Notes: generated from the sequence alone by a model not told the origin. Numbered from the stretch's first letter, positions 54,001-61,783 are shown. The stretch: 64,000 nt of DNA from Rhodopseudomonas palustris HaA2 (GCF_000013365.1 NC_007778.1:868001-932000); one strand, 5' to 3'. Program-made: numbers and translations.

Positions 54001-54715
54001 GCTCGACCTGTCGGAGGCCACCGGGGCGGTGACGCTCAATCTGGTGAGCGGCACCGTCAGCGGCGCCGGCATCGGCACCGATCACTTCAGCTCGATCGAG
54101 AGCTTCGTGTTCGGTAGCGGCAACGACGTTATCACCGGCGGCAACGGCGACGACAGCCTCGACGGCGGCGCCGGCAACGACGCGATCGACGGCGGCAACG
54201 GCAATGACACGCTCTCCGGCGGCGAAGGCAACGACGCGATCGACGGCGGTTCGGGCAACGACATCGTGGATGGCGGCCTCGGCAACGACACGCTGAAGGG
54301 CGGTTCGGGCAACGACGTCATCGCGGCCGGCGACGGCGACGACAATGTCGATGCCGGCTCCGGCGACGACATCGTCACCGGCGGTGCCGGCAACGACACG
54401 CTGAAGGGCGGGTCGGGCGCCGACATCATCACCGGCGGCGCCGGCAACGACATCCTGACCGGCGGTTCCGGCGCGGACGTCTTCGTGTTCGCGGCCGGCT
54501 TCGGCAACGACACCGTCACCGACTTCGCCACCACGGGGTCGTCGGCCGATCTGCTGCAGTTCTCCAGCGACATGTTCGCCGACTTCGCCGACGTGATGGC
54601 GCACACCGCGCAGGTCGGCAGCAGCGTGGTGGTCACGCTGGACGCCGACACCAGCATCACGCTGGCCAACGTCCAGATGACCTCGCTCGCCGCCGACGAC
54701 TTCCGCTTCGTCTGA
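51005..54715 (+). CDS. RTX-secreted glycerophosphodiester phosphodiesterase
   Basis: The product is 1236 aa. Residues 1-235 are a GDPD TIM barrel: LLAHRGSNPYPDHS, DFIEPDLYLTKDGVLVSSHDN (His/Arg, Glu/Asp and second His of the active site), IVPETKS, VVAWTI and GVDAVFVDD. A short RTX block (about 240-320) follows. Two tandem DUF642/CBM-like beta-sandwich units (about 438-600, 607-770) each start NLIVNG(G/S)FEDLTGANNG. A cadherin-like domain (about 778-880, NTAPVAADDG...LLANDTDADGD) precedes the RTX run and shared secretion C-terminus. It should hydrolyse glycerophosphodiesters outside the cell to glycerol-3-phosphate. GGAAAGC precedes the ATG. Confidence 0.93.
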   Translation: MSDIVLLAHRGSNPYPDHSRDAYVWAIDCGADFIEPDLYLTKDGVLVSSHDNHNYSNLSYAEAKALEPSLLTFGEIIELVKAMSIETGRDIGIVPETKSTDYATSEAVIKELIAHDFTDPDRVVIQSFASTNLQQLHDTIMPQYGVDIPLAYLGSGIANPGQIATFADYAAPSVGSFTAADVAAAHAAGLKVVAWTILGARSDIQSLIDMGVDAVFVDDTRLARASIEAIAGANVVYGTPEIDGASGTAGNDVVYAMQGDDIVWSGAGDDLVYGDGGDDALFGGAGNDILVGGSGTDLLSGDAGRDVLDGGAGNDVVLASGDTVLFRRGSGIDLVALDAASSIDFQDIDSRAITVIRDGADLIVRIGDDALVIRNGAGNAASLPGAVSFADGVTLTATELLARATSGTDAGVTAALPALEQLLAAAPDLAVEPPVVVETNLIVNGGFEDLTGANNGASWGYRNTNPAGVIPGWVNRGDTRAEVHKDTVGGIGAAEGTYWFDLEGAPTNAKLVQTVAGVEQGATYQLSFRIADTDTAQTTDSVKVYWGGELIYTGTPKNKWQEITIDVIGGDGDGFNTLTFESVTPSPNGAGVALDDVALIRLQESPNLIVNGSFEDLTGANNGNWSGDWGYRNNSGVIPGWTQVETSAGGRAELHFDTQNGVSAADGNVWFDMDGNGNNARLVQTVAGVEAGATYRLTFSIADADASTTDDGVRVYWGGQVVYEGVPTSIWQKITIEVVGNAGDGTNQLIFQGTETSLNGYGAALDDISLRKIADAPPPNTAPVAADDGAPATDFGAALTIAAATLLANDTDADGDALVILSVAAGVGGTVALDADRNVVFTPAEGFSGEASFSYVASDGRGGTATADVTVVVARRVLSGTPGDDVIISTSGDDVIDGGDGVDTVSYAASAAGVDVDLAAGVASGDGNDTLSSIESVIGSAHDDRLSGNDAANLLDGGDGDDILSGGLGNDVLNGGLGNDIITGGAGDDTIDGGAGFDTLDLSEATGAVTLNLVSGTVSGAGIGTDHFSSIESFVFGSGNDVITGGNGDDSLDGGAGNDAIDGGNGNDTLSGGEGNDAIDGGSGNDIVDGGLGNDTLKGGSGNDVIAAGDGDDNVDAGSGDDIVTGGAGNDTLKGGSGADIITGGAGNDILTGGSGADVFVFAAGFGNDTVTDFATTGSSADLLQFSSDMFADFADVMAHTAQVGSSVVVTLDADTSITLANVQMTSLAADDFRFV

Positions 54716-54860
54716 GCGAGCCATCGTCATCACGACAACGAGGGAGCGCGCACGCCGCGCTCCCTTCACGACGTTTCCGGCGTCGTGCAGACGCGGCGGC
54801 TCGGCCGCGGGCACGTCATCGGAATTACGAACAGACGCGAATCCGCCGATGCAGATCGGC
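53990..54860 (+). repeat. About 870-bp direct repeat, copy after RTX gene 3
   Basis: It matches 50065-50937 through the coding end, the hairpin and the 3' flank, then diverges after GCAGATCGGC. The two copies bracket the whole of the third RTX gene apart from its own C-terminus. The remaining gap 54861-55082 shows no gene. Confidence 0.88.
54742..54764. terminator. Hairpin after the third RTX gene
   Basis: GGGAGCGCG-CACGC-CGCGCTCCC, starting 27 bases after the stop; the same element as after the second RTX gene but three base pairs shorter. Confidence 0.75.
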
Positions 54861-55082
54861 CCGGCGCAGGCTTTGATCGAGATCAAATTTTCGCTTCCCG
54901 TGGCAACGCATGACCGCCATCAAGCCATTCGTAGTTTTGAACTATTCAGAACGCGCACCGTCGGAATCTACCGCCTTTCCGGCGTGAATCAGTGCAAGGA
55001 GTCGGTCGCAGTCGCAGCATCGGGCAACGCCCATGCGGCGCGACGCGCGGCGATGAGCCGGGTTCACACAGGAGGAAGGTTG

Positions 55083-55283
55083 ATGGCGGGTCGGACCAAT
55101 GAACGTGAAACGGACCGGATGGATCAGATCGATCGGACCGGTGTTGCTGATACTCGCTCGGACCGGGCGACGCGCGTGTGGGCGCGCAACCGGCTGCGCG
55201 AACTGGCGGAGTCCGGACAGCTCGGACTGAGCAGCGGCACCGCGCCGCGCCGCGTCTCGGCCTCTGTGTCGGCGACGCGCTGA
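55083..55283 (+). CDS. Small charged hypothetical protein
   Basis: The product is 66 aa, rich in Arg, Asp and Thr (NERETDRMDQIDRTG, then DRATRVWARNRLRELAESGQLGL). The ATG has a strong Shine-Dalgarno, AGGAGGAAGG, 3 bases upstream. No family recognised. The region 55284-55586 after it contains only short palindromes and no convincing gene. Confidence 0.55.
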   Translation: MAGRTNERETDRMDQIDRTGVADTRSDRATRVWARNRLRELAESGQLGLSSGTAPRRVSASVSATR

Positions 55284-55586
55284 GAACGACGCGCGCCGCC
55301 GCCTGGTGCGCACCATGGTGCACGTCGCCTTGACCGGCGTGGACCCGACGACCGACCCCGGCGATCCGATCCCCCATCGCCACGATGCGCCATCACGGTC
55401 CGTTGCCGCGCGCCCATCTGCGCCCGCCGACGAATGACCGTCCCGCTTGCAGCGTTCCAATCAAGTCCTGTGTCCGGCGCATGGCCGCCCGCGCGCGGGC
55501 GTCGCGAGAGTTGATCGGCATCAACGTCGCCGTCGCCACGCCGCGTGATGCTGCGCCCACTGCATGCAATGCAGGGGGATACGACC

Positions 55587-55730
55587 ATGATGACCTACGA
55601 CATTCTGCTGCTCGCGGCCGCCGCACTGTCCACCGTTGTGATTCTGTTCGGCGTGGTGATCTTCGCCGGCCACGAAGGCGAGCACCGGCACGCCAGCGCC
55701 GGGCCGCAGCAGCCGCACGGCACGACCTGA
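55587..55730 (+). CDS. Small single-pass membrane protein
   Basis: The product is 47 aa: one helix (YDILLLAAAALSTVVILFGVVIFA) and a His/Gly/Gln-rich tail (HEGEHRHASAGPQQPHG). GGGGGAT lies 7-13 bases before the ATG. No function can be assigned; the His-rich tail could bind metal. Confidence 0.55.
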   Translation: MMTYDILLLAAAALSTVVILFGVVIFAGHEGEHRHASAGPQQPHGTT

Positions 55731-55807
55731 CCGCACGCTGATCACCCGGGCCGACGCGTCGCCGGTTTCGGTTCGGCCGAGCGGCACGCAGGCGGTTCGT
55801 CGAGCGG

Positions 55808-56272
55808 TTACTTGATCGGTTGGTTGTGCGGCTCGTTGCCGGCGGCGTCGTTGAGATCGCGTTTGATGGTTTCCAGCAGCGACGCCAGCACGGCGGCGGG
55901 CGGGAGGTCGGCCGTCGCCGGCGTGGCGGAGGCCGTCGTCGTCGGCTGCAGGGCCGTGGGCTTCAGGGACGTGGGCTGCAGGGACGTGGGCTGCAGGGTC
56001 TTGGGCTGCAGGGGCGTGGGATGGCCGGCGAGCAGCCCGGTCGTCGGCGCGGCGCGCGGGCGGCGCGGCAATTCCGGCGGCGGCAATTCCGATGACCATG
56101 GCGCCGACAACGCTGCGCCGCCGCCCGGCTCCGGCGCCTGCTCCGGCGTGCCGCCCTGCGGCGGCGACACGAACGAACCGTACAGCACGTCCTCACGCCG
56201 GCCCATCAGCCACAGCGCCATCCAGTAGACGGCGGCAAGGATGATGACCGCGAGGATGCCGAGTTCAAGCAT
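55808..56272 (-). CDS. Pro-rich single-pass membrane protein with LQPT repeats
   Basis: The product is 154 aa. The N-terminal helix LELGILAVIILAAVYWMALWLMG is followed by a Pro/Ala/Gly-rich stretch, a repeat tract of PLQPK/TLQPT/SLQPT/SLKPT/ALQPT type and a C-terminal helix (PPAAVLASLLETIKRDLND). No family recognised. The repeat tract is encoded by a 15-bp minisatellite. Confidence 0.65.
   Translation of the reverse strand: MLELGILAVIILAAVYWMALWLMGRREDVLYGSFVSPPQGGTPEQAPEPGGGAALSAPWSSELPPPELPRRPRAAPTTGLLAGHPTPLQPKTLQPTSLQPTSLKPTALQPTTTASATPATADLPPAAVLASLLETIKRDLNDAAGNEPHNQPIK
55944..56018. repeat. 15-bp minisatellite, five units
   Basis: Five tandem units of the type GGCTGCAGGGACGTG, each with at most three differences, encode the LQPTS-like peptide repeat in the gene on the opposite strand. 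Because the unit is a multiple of three, copy changes keep the frame. Confidence 0.85.
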
Positions 56273-56502
56273 CGGCGGCCGCCGAAGCGAACGCGCGGCC
56301 TGATACGAACGCGGAGAGTGGTGCTAACCGGGATGAGTGCGGCGATCGTGGCCGAATCCGGCGACCGGCTGTGACCAGCCCAGCTGTCCGCCCGGATCGT
56401 TCGGCATCAGCAATCAGCATCCTCACCCCTTGTGGAACAGATTGATTCCGCAAGCGGGGGGCCTGCGCAAGCGGATTCTGGCGCATAAGGTGCTGCAAGC
56501 TC

Positions 56503-56534
56503 AAAACAAAAGCGCCAGGCGAGAGCCCGGCGCT
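56503..56534 (-). terminator. Intrinsic terminator of the 56565-57077 gene
   Basis: On the minus strand AGCGCCGGGC-TCTC-GCCTGGCGCT is followed by TTTTGTTTT. It lies about 30 bases after the stop codon. The rest of 56273-56502 shows no gene. Confidence 0.85.
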
Positions 56535-56564
56535 GATGCTTAGTTCGTCATTCTGGTAATTGGT

Positions 56565-57077
56565 TCAGCGTCCGAGCAGCACCGGCAGGCCGAGCATCGA
56601 GGAGAACGGCGTCGGATCGTTGATCAGCTTGGCCGAACCGTTCTGATTGGCCGCGAGCTGCGAGAACGGCTTCTGGCTGGAGGTCAGCGACGACCACGGC
56701 TTCTGGCTCGCCGCCAGCGACGACATCGGCGCCTGCGACGACGACAGCAGCGGGCCGAACATCGACGACAGGAAGAAGTTCGGGCTGGTCAGTTCGGGGA
56801 AGATGCCGCCCAGCGTGGTGCGGGAGTCGGTCAGGCGCGGCGCGCCGCTCAGGTTCGCCGAGGACGAGGCGTAGCTCGGCGCAGCCGACCGGGCCGGGCC
56901 ATGGCGGTTGAGGATCGCTTCGGCCTGGCCGCCCTTGCCGAACGGCGGGTCGACGCTTACCACGTTACCGTCTTTGTTGGTCACGAGCGCGGCGTTATCG
57001 AAGGAGGCAGCCTTGAGCTCGGCGACCGCCGCCTGGGCCTTCTTCGCGTCGTCGTACACTTTCACAATTTGCGTCAT
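56565..57077 (-). CDS. Hypothetical protein with Ser/Gln repeat tail
   Basis: The product is 170 aa. Residues 1-50 (MTQIVKVYDDAKKAQAAVAELKAASFDNAALVT) resemble the start of general-stress or heat-induced proteins that begin with a beta-alpha unit. The second half repeats a 10-residue pattern (SSSQAPMSSL, AASQKPWSSL, TSSQKPFSQL, AANQNGSAKL). No family assigned. It has its own terminator downstream. Confidence 0.7.
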   Translation of the reverse strand: MTQIVKVYDDAKKAQAAVAELKAASFDNAALVTNKDGNVVSVDPPFGKGGQAEAILNRHGPARSAAPSYASSSANLSGAPRLTDSRTTLGGIFPELTSPNFFLSSMFGPLLSSSQAPMSSLAASQKPWSSLTSSQKPFSQLAANQNGSAKLINDPTPFSSMLGLPVLLGR

Positions 57078-57460
57078 GCTTACCTTCCTCGATCATAATG
57101 GGGAGACTGAAGAATCTCAGTATTTTCTGACAATTCGACGGCCCCGGCCCGGTTCCCAATCTCGCACATTTTCGCGCTGCGGCAAGCTAATTCGGGCATC
57201 GACTTACCGGCGATAACGCGTCGAAGAAAACTAAGTAAGTGCGCGGTGAATGATCGCCAGGGGAACCGCGCTGTTTTGACGCCGGCCGCGGGCGCCGTCA
57301 TGCTGATCGGTAGATTGATAGGGGTGCCTCTTGGGAGGCGGGCGGCGGTCCCGCCGGCCCGAGCTTCACGGCACTGACGCACCGTTGTGCGATGTGGCGA
57401 CACGCGACGCCCCGGAACCACGCGACGGGTTCGGGCGTCTGTGACGGGGCAGAACAAGGA

Positions 57461-59083
57461 ATGCCGATGACCAAAGAGACGAGCCCGTCCTGGTGGGCGG
57501 CCGGTGCGCTGTATCAGATCTATCCCCGCTCGTTTCAGGACTCCGATTCCGACGGCATCGGCGATCTGCGCGGCATCATCGATCGGCTGGATCATTTGTC
57601 GGATCTCGGCGTCGACGCGCTGTGGCTGTCGCCGATCTTTCCGTCGCCGATGGCGGATTTCGGCTACGACGTCGCCGACTATGTCGGGATCGATCCGATC
57701 TTCGGCACCATGGATGATTTCGACGCGCTGGTGCTGACCGCGCATGCGCGCGGACTCAAGGTGATTCTCGACCTGGTGCCGAACCATTCGTCCGACCAGC
57801 ACCCGTGGTTCGTCGAAAGCCGGTCCTCGCGCGACAATCCGAAACGCGACTGGTATCTGTGGCGAGATCCCGCGCCGGACGGCGGACCGCCGACCAACTG
57901 GCTGTCGGAATTCGGCGGCAGCGGCTGGGAATACGACGATGCCACCGGCCAGTATTATTATCACGCCTTCCTCAAGCAGCAGCCCGACCTCAACTGGCGC
58001 AATCCGCAGGTGCGCGCAGCGATCTACGATGCGATGCGGTTCTGGCTGAAGAAGGGCGTCGACGGCTTCCGCGTCGACGTGATCTGGCACCTGATCAAGG
58101 ACGATCGATATCGCGACAACCCGCCCAATCCGGAGTTCAGGCCCGGCCTGCCGCCGCACGCCGCCTTGCTGACGGCGTATTCGGCCGATCGGCCGGAGAC
58201 GCAGGAGATCGTCGCGCAGCTGCGCGCGGTGTGCGACGAGTTCGATCAGCGCCTGCTGATCGGCGAGATCTATCTGCCGATCGAGCGGCTGGTGGCGTAT
58301 TACGGCGCCGATCTGCGCGGCGCGCATCTGCCGTTCAACTTCGCGCTGCTGTCGACGCCGTGGCGCGCGCACGACATCGCGGCGCTGATCGATCGCTACG
58401 AGGCGGCGCTGCCGCCGGGCGCGTGGCCGAACTGGGTGCTCGGCAATCACGACCGGCCGCGGGTGGCGAGCCGCGTCGGTCCTGCGCAGGCCCGCGTTGC
58501 CGCGATGCTGCTGCTGACGCTGCGCGGCACGCCGACGCTGTATTACGGCGACGAGCTCGGCATGGAGCAGGTCGACATCGCGCCGCAGGACGTGCAGGAC
58601 CCGTTCGAGAAGAACGTGCCGGGCATCGGGGTCGGCCGCGACGGCTGCCGCACGCCGATGCCGTGGGATTCCTCGCCGAACGCCGGCTTTTCCGACGCGA
58701 AGCCATGGCTGCCGCTGGGGCCCGACGCGGCGCAGGACAACGTCGCCAATCTGCGCGCCGACGCGCAGTCGATCCTCAATCTGTATCGCGCGCTGCTGCG
58801 GCTGCGCCGCGCCCGGCCGCAATTGTCGCTCGGTGATTATCAGCCGCTCGCGGTGCAGGGCGAGCTGCTGCTGTATCGCCGCTGTCATCAGGGCGAATCG
58901 GTGCTGATCGCACTCAATCTCGGCGCCGCGCCGGTGTCGGCGGCGTCCGATGCGTTCGGGCTCGACGGCGAGGTGCTGCTGTCGACCCTCATGGACCGCG
59001 CCGGCGAACGCGTCGGCGCCACGCTCGATCTGCGCGGCCACGAGGGCGTCATCATCGGCCGCGCGCCCGAGCCGGTGGTGTAG
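57461..59083 (+). CDS. GH13 alpha-glucosidase
   Basis: The product is 540 aa. The N-terminus WWAAGALYQIYPRSFQDSDSDGIGDLRGIIDRLDHLSDLGVDALWLSPIF is typical of oligo-1,6- and alpha-glucosidases of GH13. Catalytic residues are Asp206 in GFRVDVIW, Glu269 in IGEIY and Asp331 in NHDRPR; LDLVPNHSS is conserved region I. It has no signal peptide, so it should act in the cytoplasm on maltose, sucrose, trehalulose or similar oligosaccharides. AAGGA is directly upstream of the ATG. The gap 57078-57460 before it contains no other gene. Confidence 0.93.
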   Translation: MPMTKETSPSWWAAGALYQIYPRSFQDSDSDGIGDLRGIIDRLDHLSDLGVDALWLSPIFPSPMADFGYDVADYVGIDPIFGTMDDFDALVLTAHARGLKVILDLVPNHSSDQHPWFVESRSSRDNPKRDWYLWRDPAPDGGPPTNWLSEFGGSGWEYDDATGQYYYHAFLKQQPDLNWRNPQVRAAIYDAMRFWLKKGVDGFRVDVIWHLIKDDRYRDNPPNPEFRPGLPPHAALLTAYSADRPETQEIVAQLRAVCDEFDQRLLIGEIYLPIERLVAYYGADLRGAHLPFNFALLSTPWRAHDIAALIDRYEAALPPGAWPNWVLGNHDRPRVASRVGPAQARVAAMLLLTLRGTPTLYYGDELGMEQVDIAPQDVQDPFEKNVPGIGVGRDGCRTPMPWDSSPNAGFSDAKPWLPLGPDAAQDNVANLRADAQSILNLYRALLRLRRARPQLSLGDYQPLAVQGELLLYRRCHQGESVLIALNLGAAPVSAASDAFGLDGEVLLSTLMDRAGERVGATLDLRGHEGVIIGRAPEPVV

Positions 59084-59181
59084 TCGCGGTGAAGCGATGA
59101 GGCCGCTGCTCCCCTCCCCCTTGCGGGGAGGGGTCGGGGGGTGGGGGTCCCCGAGCACTGCGCACGCGATTCCGGTACTTC

Positions 59182-59464
59182 GTAGGGTGGGCAAAGGCGC
59201 GCAGCGCCGTGCCCACGCCGACGTCGATGCGTCGTTTTGTGTTACGCGTGGGCACGGCGCAACAGCGCCTTTGCCCACCCTACCGTGCCGTGTCTATCCT
59301 CTGTCGTCCCCGCGCAGGCGGGGACCCATACGCCGCAGCATCTCGATGGAAGCCCGGTGGCAGAGGTCTTTCTTCATGTGAATAGGCAGGGGTTATGGGT
59401 CCCCGCCTGCGCGGGGACGACACTTGCGGAGGCACGGCGCTCCGCGCCTCTGCCCACCCTACGC
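59182..59464. repeat. Cluster of palindromic intergenic repeats
   Basis: The gap 59084-59480 has no gene. It holds a large inverted repeat of the GTAGGGTGGGCAAAGGCGCG family (59182-59218 against 59247-59283), two inverted copies of GTCCCCGCGCAGGCGGGGAC-CCATA (about 59306-59331, 59396-59421) and a partial third arm ending TGCCCACCCTACG. A CCCCTCCCCCTTGCGGGGAG hairpin starts the region. Confidence 0.8.
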
Positions 59465-59480
59465 TTCGTCGCGACATCGG

Positions 59481-60788
59481 CTAGCTGCTCAGCCGCGCCT
59501 TCGCCACCGCCTTCTTGAACAGCGCGTCCATCGCCTCCGAGATGCCCTGGGTCGGGCTGACTTCGAAATAGAAGTCCGGCGACGCGCAGCTCTTCATCTT
59601 GGCGGCGATCTGGCTGTTGACCGAGGGGCCGTAGGGGCCGGCATTGAACGGCGCGATGTGATCGTTGTACCACTGGTTGGTCGGCAGCGCCAAATAGGTG
59701 GTGTACAGCACCGCGATCTGGATGCCGCGGTCCTTCATCGCCTTGCATTGCGTGACCGTCAGCGGCTCCTGACAGCGGCCGCCGCTCACGGTGGGCTGCG
59801 TGCAGCCCGACGGGTTGTTGAAATCGGCGACGCCGTCGGACACGAAGAACAGCCATTTCTGCGGCTGCGCCGCGGTCCCCGTACCGGACGACGGGATCGT
59901 CGTGTTCATCGCCGCCAGCGCGCTGTTGAAGTCGGTGCACTGGTCGTTGTTGTAGTTCTGCTTCGGGATCGACATCAGGTCGATGGCGCCGGCGGCCGTC
60001 TGCACGCTCGACATGGCCGACGACAGGCTGGCGATCGTCGTCAATCCCAGCGACGCGCAGGAGCCGCCCAACGTGTACACCGCCATCCGGAACTGGTTGT
60101 TCACCGCGGTCATCAGCGTCGCGGTGCTGGTGAGCTGCTGCACCGCCTGCCGCACCACGTCGATCCGCATCTTGACGCCGAGCTTCTTGGCGAGATTGTA
60201 GTAGTTGTTGGAGTCCGACAGGTCGTGACAGGCGAAGGCGCATTTGTCCGACGTGTTGCCGACCATGGTGGCGATGTCGGCCGTCGTGGCGGCGACGCCC
60301 ATCGACGGCGAATTGTCGAGCAGCAGATAGAAGTCCTGGTAGATCGGCCGCGACACGGTGGAGGTCGAGCGGTTGCCGATCGCCAGCGTCGGATAGCCGA
60401 TCAGATTGAGGAAATTGGTCGTCACGGTGGACGTGAAATCCGCGGTCGCGCTGCGCTTGCCGTCGTTTTCGGTGACCTCGATCTTGATCGTCGCGGTCAG
60501 GCCGTAGGCGCCGATCGTAGCGTTGAAGAACTGTTCGGCGTCGGCCTTGGCCTGCGCCGTCGTCCGGTTGATCTCCGAGTTGCTGACCGCCAGCAGCACC
60601 GCGGCGTCCTGCGCCGACTGCAATTTGGTGCGGATGCGGTTCGCCGTCGCGTAGTCGATCGCCGCGCCGATGAAGCCGAGGATCGGCAGCAGCGCGATCG
60701 CGAAGATCACCGCGATATTGCCGGATCGATCGCGCCCGAAGCGCCGCGGCAGGCGCCCGATGTGACGGGTATCAAGCAGCTTCTGCAT
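59481..60788 (-). CDS. TadG-like pilus-assembly protein with von Willebrand A domain
   Basis: The product is 435 aa. The N-terminus RFGRDRSGNIAVIFAIALLPILGFIGAAIDYATA is the TadE/TadG prepilin-like segment. The vWA domain starts FYLLLDNSPSMG, a metal-ion-dependent adhesion motif, and contains WLFFVSDGVADF. Cysteines in CAFACH, CTDFN and CQEPLTVTQC suggest an exported, disulfide-bonded domain. No other tad genes are nearby, so it is an orphan. The start is set at MQKLLD; starts at 60833 or 60896 are possible but less like the family. Confidence 0.88.
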   Translation of the reverse strand: MQKLLDTRHIGRLPRRFGRDRSGNIAVIFAIALLPILGFIGAAIDYATANRIRTKLQSAQDAAVLLAVSNSEINRTTAQAKADAEQFFNATIGAYGLTATIKIEVTENDGKRSATADFTSTVTTNFLNLIGYPTLAIGNRSTSTVSRPIYQDFYLLLDNSPSMGVAATTADIATMVGNTSDKCAFACHDLSDSNNYYNLAKKLGVKMRIDVVRQAVQQLTSTATLMTAVNNQFRMAVYTLGGSCASLGLTTIASLSSAMSSVQTAAGAIDLMSIPKQNYNNDQCTDFNSALAAMNTTIPSSGTGTAAQPQKWLFFVSDGVADFNNPSGCTQPTVSGGRCQEPLTVTQCKAMKDRGIQIAVLYTTYLALPTNQWYNDHIAPFNAGPYGPSVNSQIAAKMKSCASPDFYFEVSPTQGISEAMDALFKKAVAKARLSS

Positions 60789-61063
60789 GGTTCGGCCCCC
60801 GCATCGCGAATTCTTCGCGGCGTTCGGGGCCATTGTGACGTTCGGGAACCTAAGACCGGGTAAATACGAGGTCCGACAACCGGGGGTATGGGTCACTAAG
60901 GGGTGAGCCGCGGAGCGGATGCCCGAATCCGGCGTCGGGATTTACGCTTTGTTGTCGATACGGCGAGCGGGCCGGGCCGCGTCGGCCGGTCACGACGATG
61001 CGGGCCGCGTGTCGCGGCCCGCGCAATGTCGCGTTGGGGTGACTGTCGTCGGGGCTCGGCGAG

Positions 61064-61417
61064 TCAGCTCAGCGTGACGCCGTAATAGTCGTCGACCTTG
61101 CGGGCCCGCTTCCAGTCGTATTCGTCGTCGCGGCCGTAGTGCGGCGCGTTCTGCAGCTGATCGTTGGTGATCATCGTCTGGTAGCCGCCGAGGTCGACAT
61201 TGTACTTCAGCGACGGCCAGGGCAACGGGTAGTGATCGTCGCCGATGCCGAGGAAGCCGCCGAAGCTCAAGACGGCGTAGGACACCTTGCCGCTGACCTT
61301 CTCGATCATCACCCGTTCGATGCTGCCGATCTTCTCGCCGTCGGCGCCGTAGACGGCGGTTCCCTGCACCTTGTCGCTGCCGATCAGGCTGACGGTCTCG
61401 CTTGTTTCCGGGGTCAT
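61064..61417 (-). CDS. PRC-barrel domain protein
   Basis: The product is 117 aa. SLIGSDKVQGTAVYGADGEKIGSIERVMIEKVSGKVSYAVLSFGGFLGIGDDHYPLPWPSLKYN is a full PRC-barrel, as in photosynthetic reaction-centre H subunits and RimM. Stand-alone proteins of this type are common in Rhizobiales as stress-linked proteins of unknown role. The ATG at MTPETSETV is chosen from the family start. Confidence 0.9.
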   Translation of the reverse strand: MTPETSETVSLIGSDKVQGTAVYGADGEKIGSIERVMIEKVSGKVSYAVLSFGGFLGIGDDHYPLPWPSLKYNVDLGGYQTMITNDQLQNAPHYGRDDEYDWKRARKVDDYYGVTLS

Positions 61418-61569
61418 CTGTTTCGTCTCCCTGTGAGTGGGGACAACGGCGGATCGCGACGCCCGTTCCGCGATCGGCCCCGGCGCGAAAACGTCGCAGC
61501 GGGGGCTTTTCAATCGCGAGAATCATTCCTATTCTTTCAGTTCCTGAAACAACGAAAGGAGGTGATCCA

Positions 61570-61614
61570 GTGTCTCACTCGAAACGCTGTCACCTCGTTG
61601 GGGCCGCCCGCTGA
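61570..61614 (+). CDS. Dwarf reading frame, 14 codons
   Basis: It would encode MSHSKRCHLVGAAR from a GTG start that follows GGAGG by 7 bases. The Shine-Dalgarno match is the strongest in the window. Whether a peptide is made is not shown by the sequence alone. Confidence 0.4.
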   Translation: MSHSKRCHLVGAAR

Positions 61615-61680
61615 TCTGACCCGATCGAGGTCCGCTCGGCCAGGGCGCCCCGGCGCCTGGGAACCAGCGAGTTTACGAGG

Positions 61681-61717
61681 GGCGCGTCGGCGGCAACGCC
61701 GGCGCGCCTTGTCGTTT
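61681..61717 (+). terminator. Intrinsic terminator of the dwarf gene
   Basis: GGCGCGTCGGCG pairs with CGCCGGCGCGCC around GCAA, with one T-G pair, followed by TTGTCGTTT. Confidence 0.75.
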
Positions 61718-61783
61718 GGGGGATGCGCTGACTGGAGCACTTCATCGATTGATTGGGCAATGCGGCCTTTTCGATTGCAGAGT

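Larger units (their letters stand above)
61554..61717 (+). ncRNA. Possible small RNA or dwarf mRNA with extreme anti-SD complementarity
   Basis: GAAAGGAGGTGATCCAG at 61554-61570 is complementary over 17 bases to the conserved 3' end of alphaproteobacterial 16S rRNA. A 14-codon frame follows and a strong terminator ends the unit. No larger gene lies downstream on this strand. It may be a regulatory RNA binding the ribosome, or the mRNA of a tiny peptide. Confidence 0.5.

Noticed and set aside
54849..55082. Upstream extension of the small gene at 55083
   Set aside because: The strong AGGAGGAAGG lies just before ATG 55083, and the upstream part begins within the duplicated 3' flank of the RTX gene.
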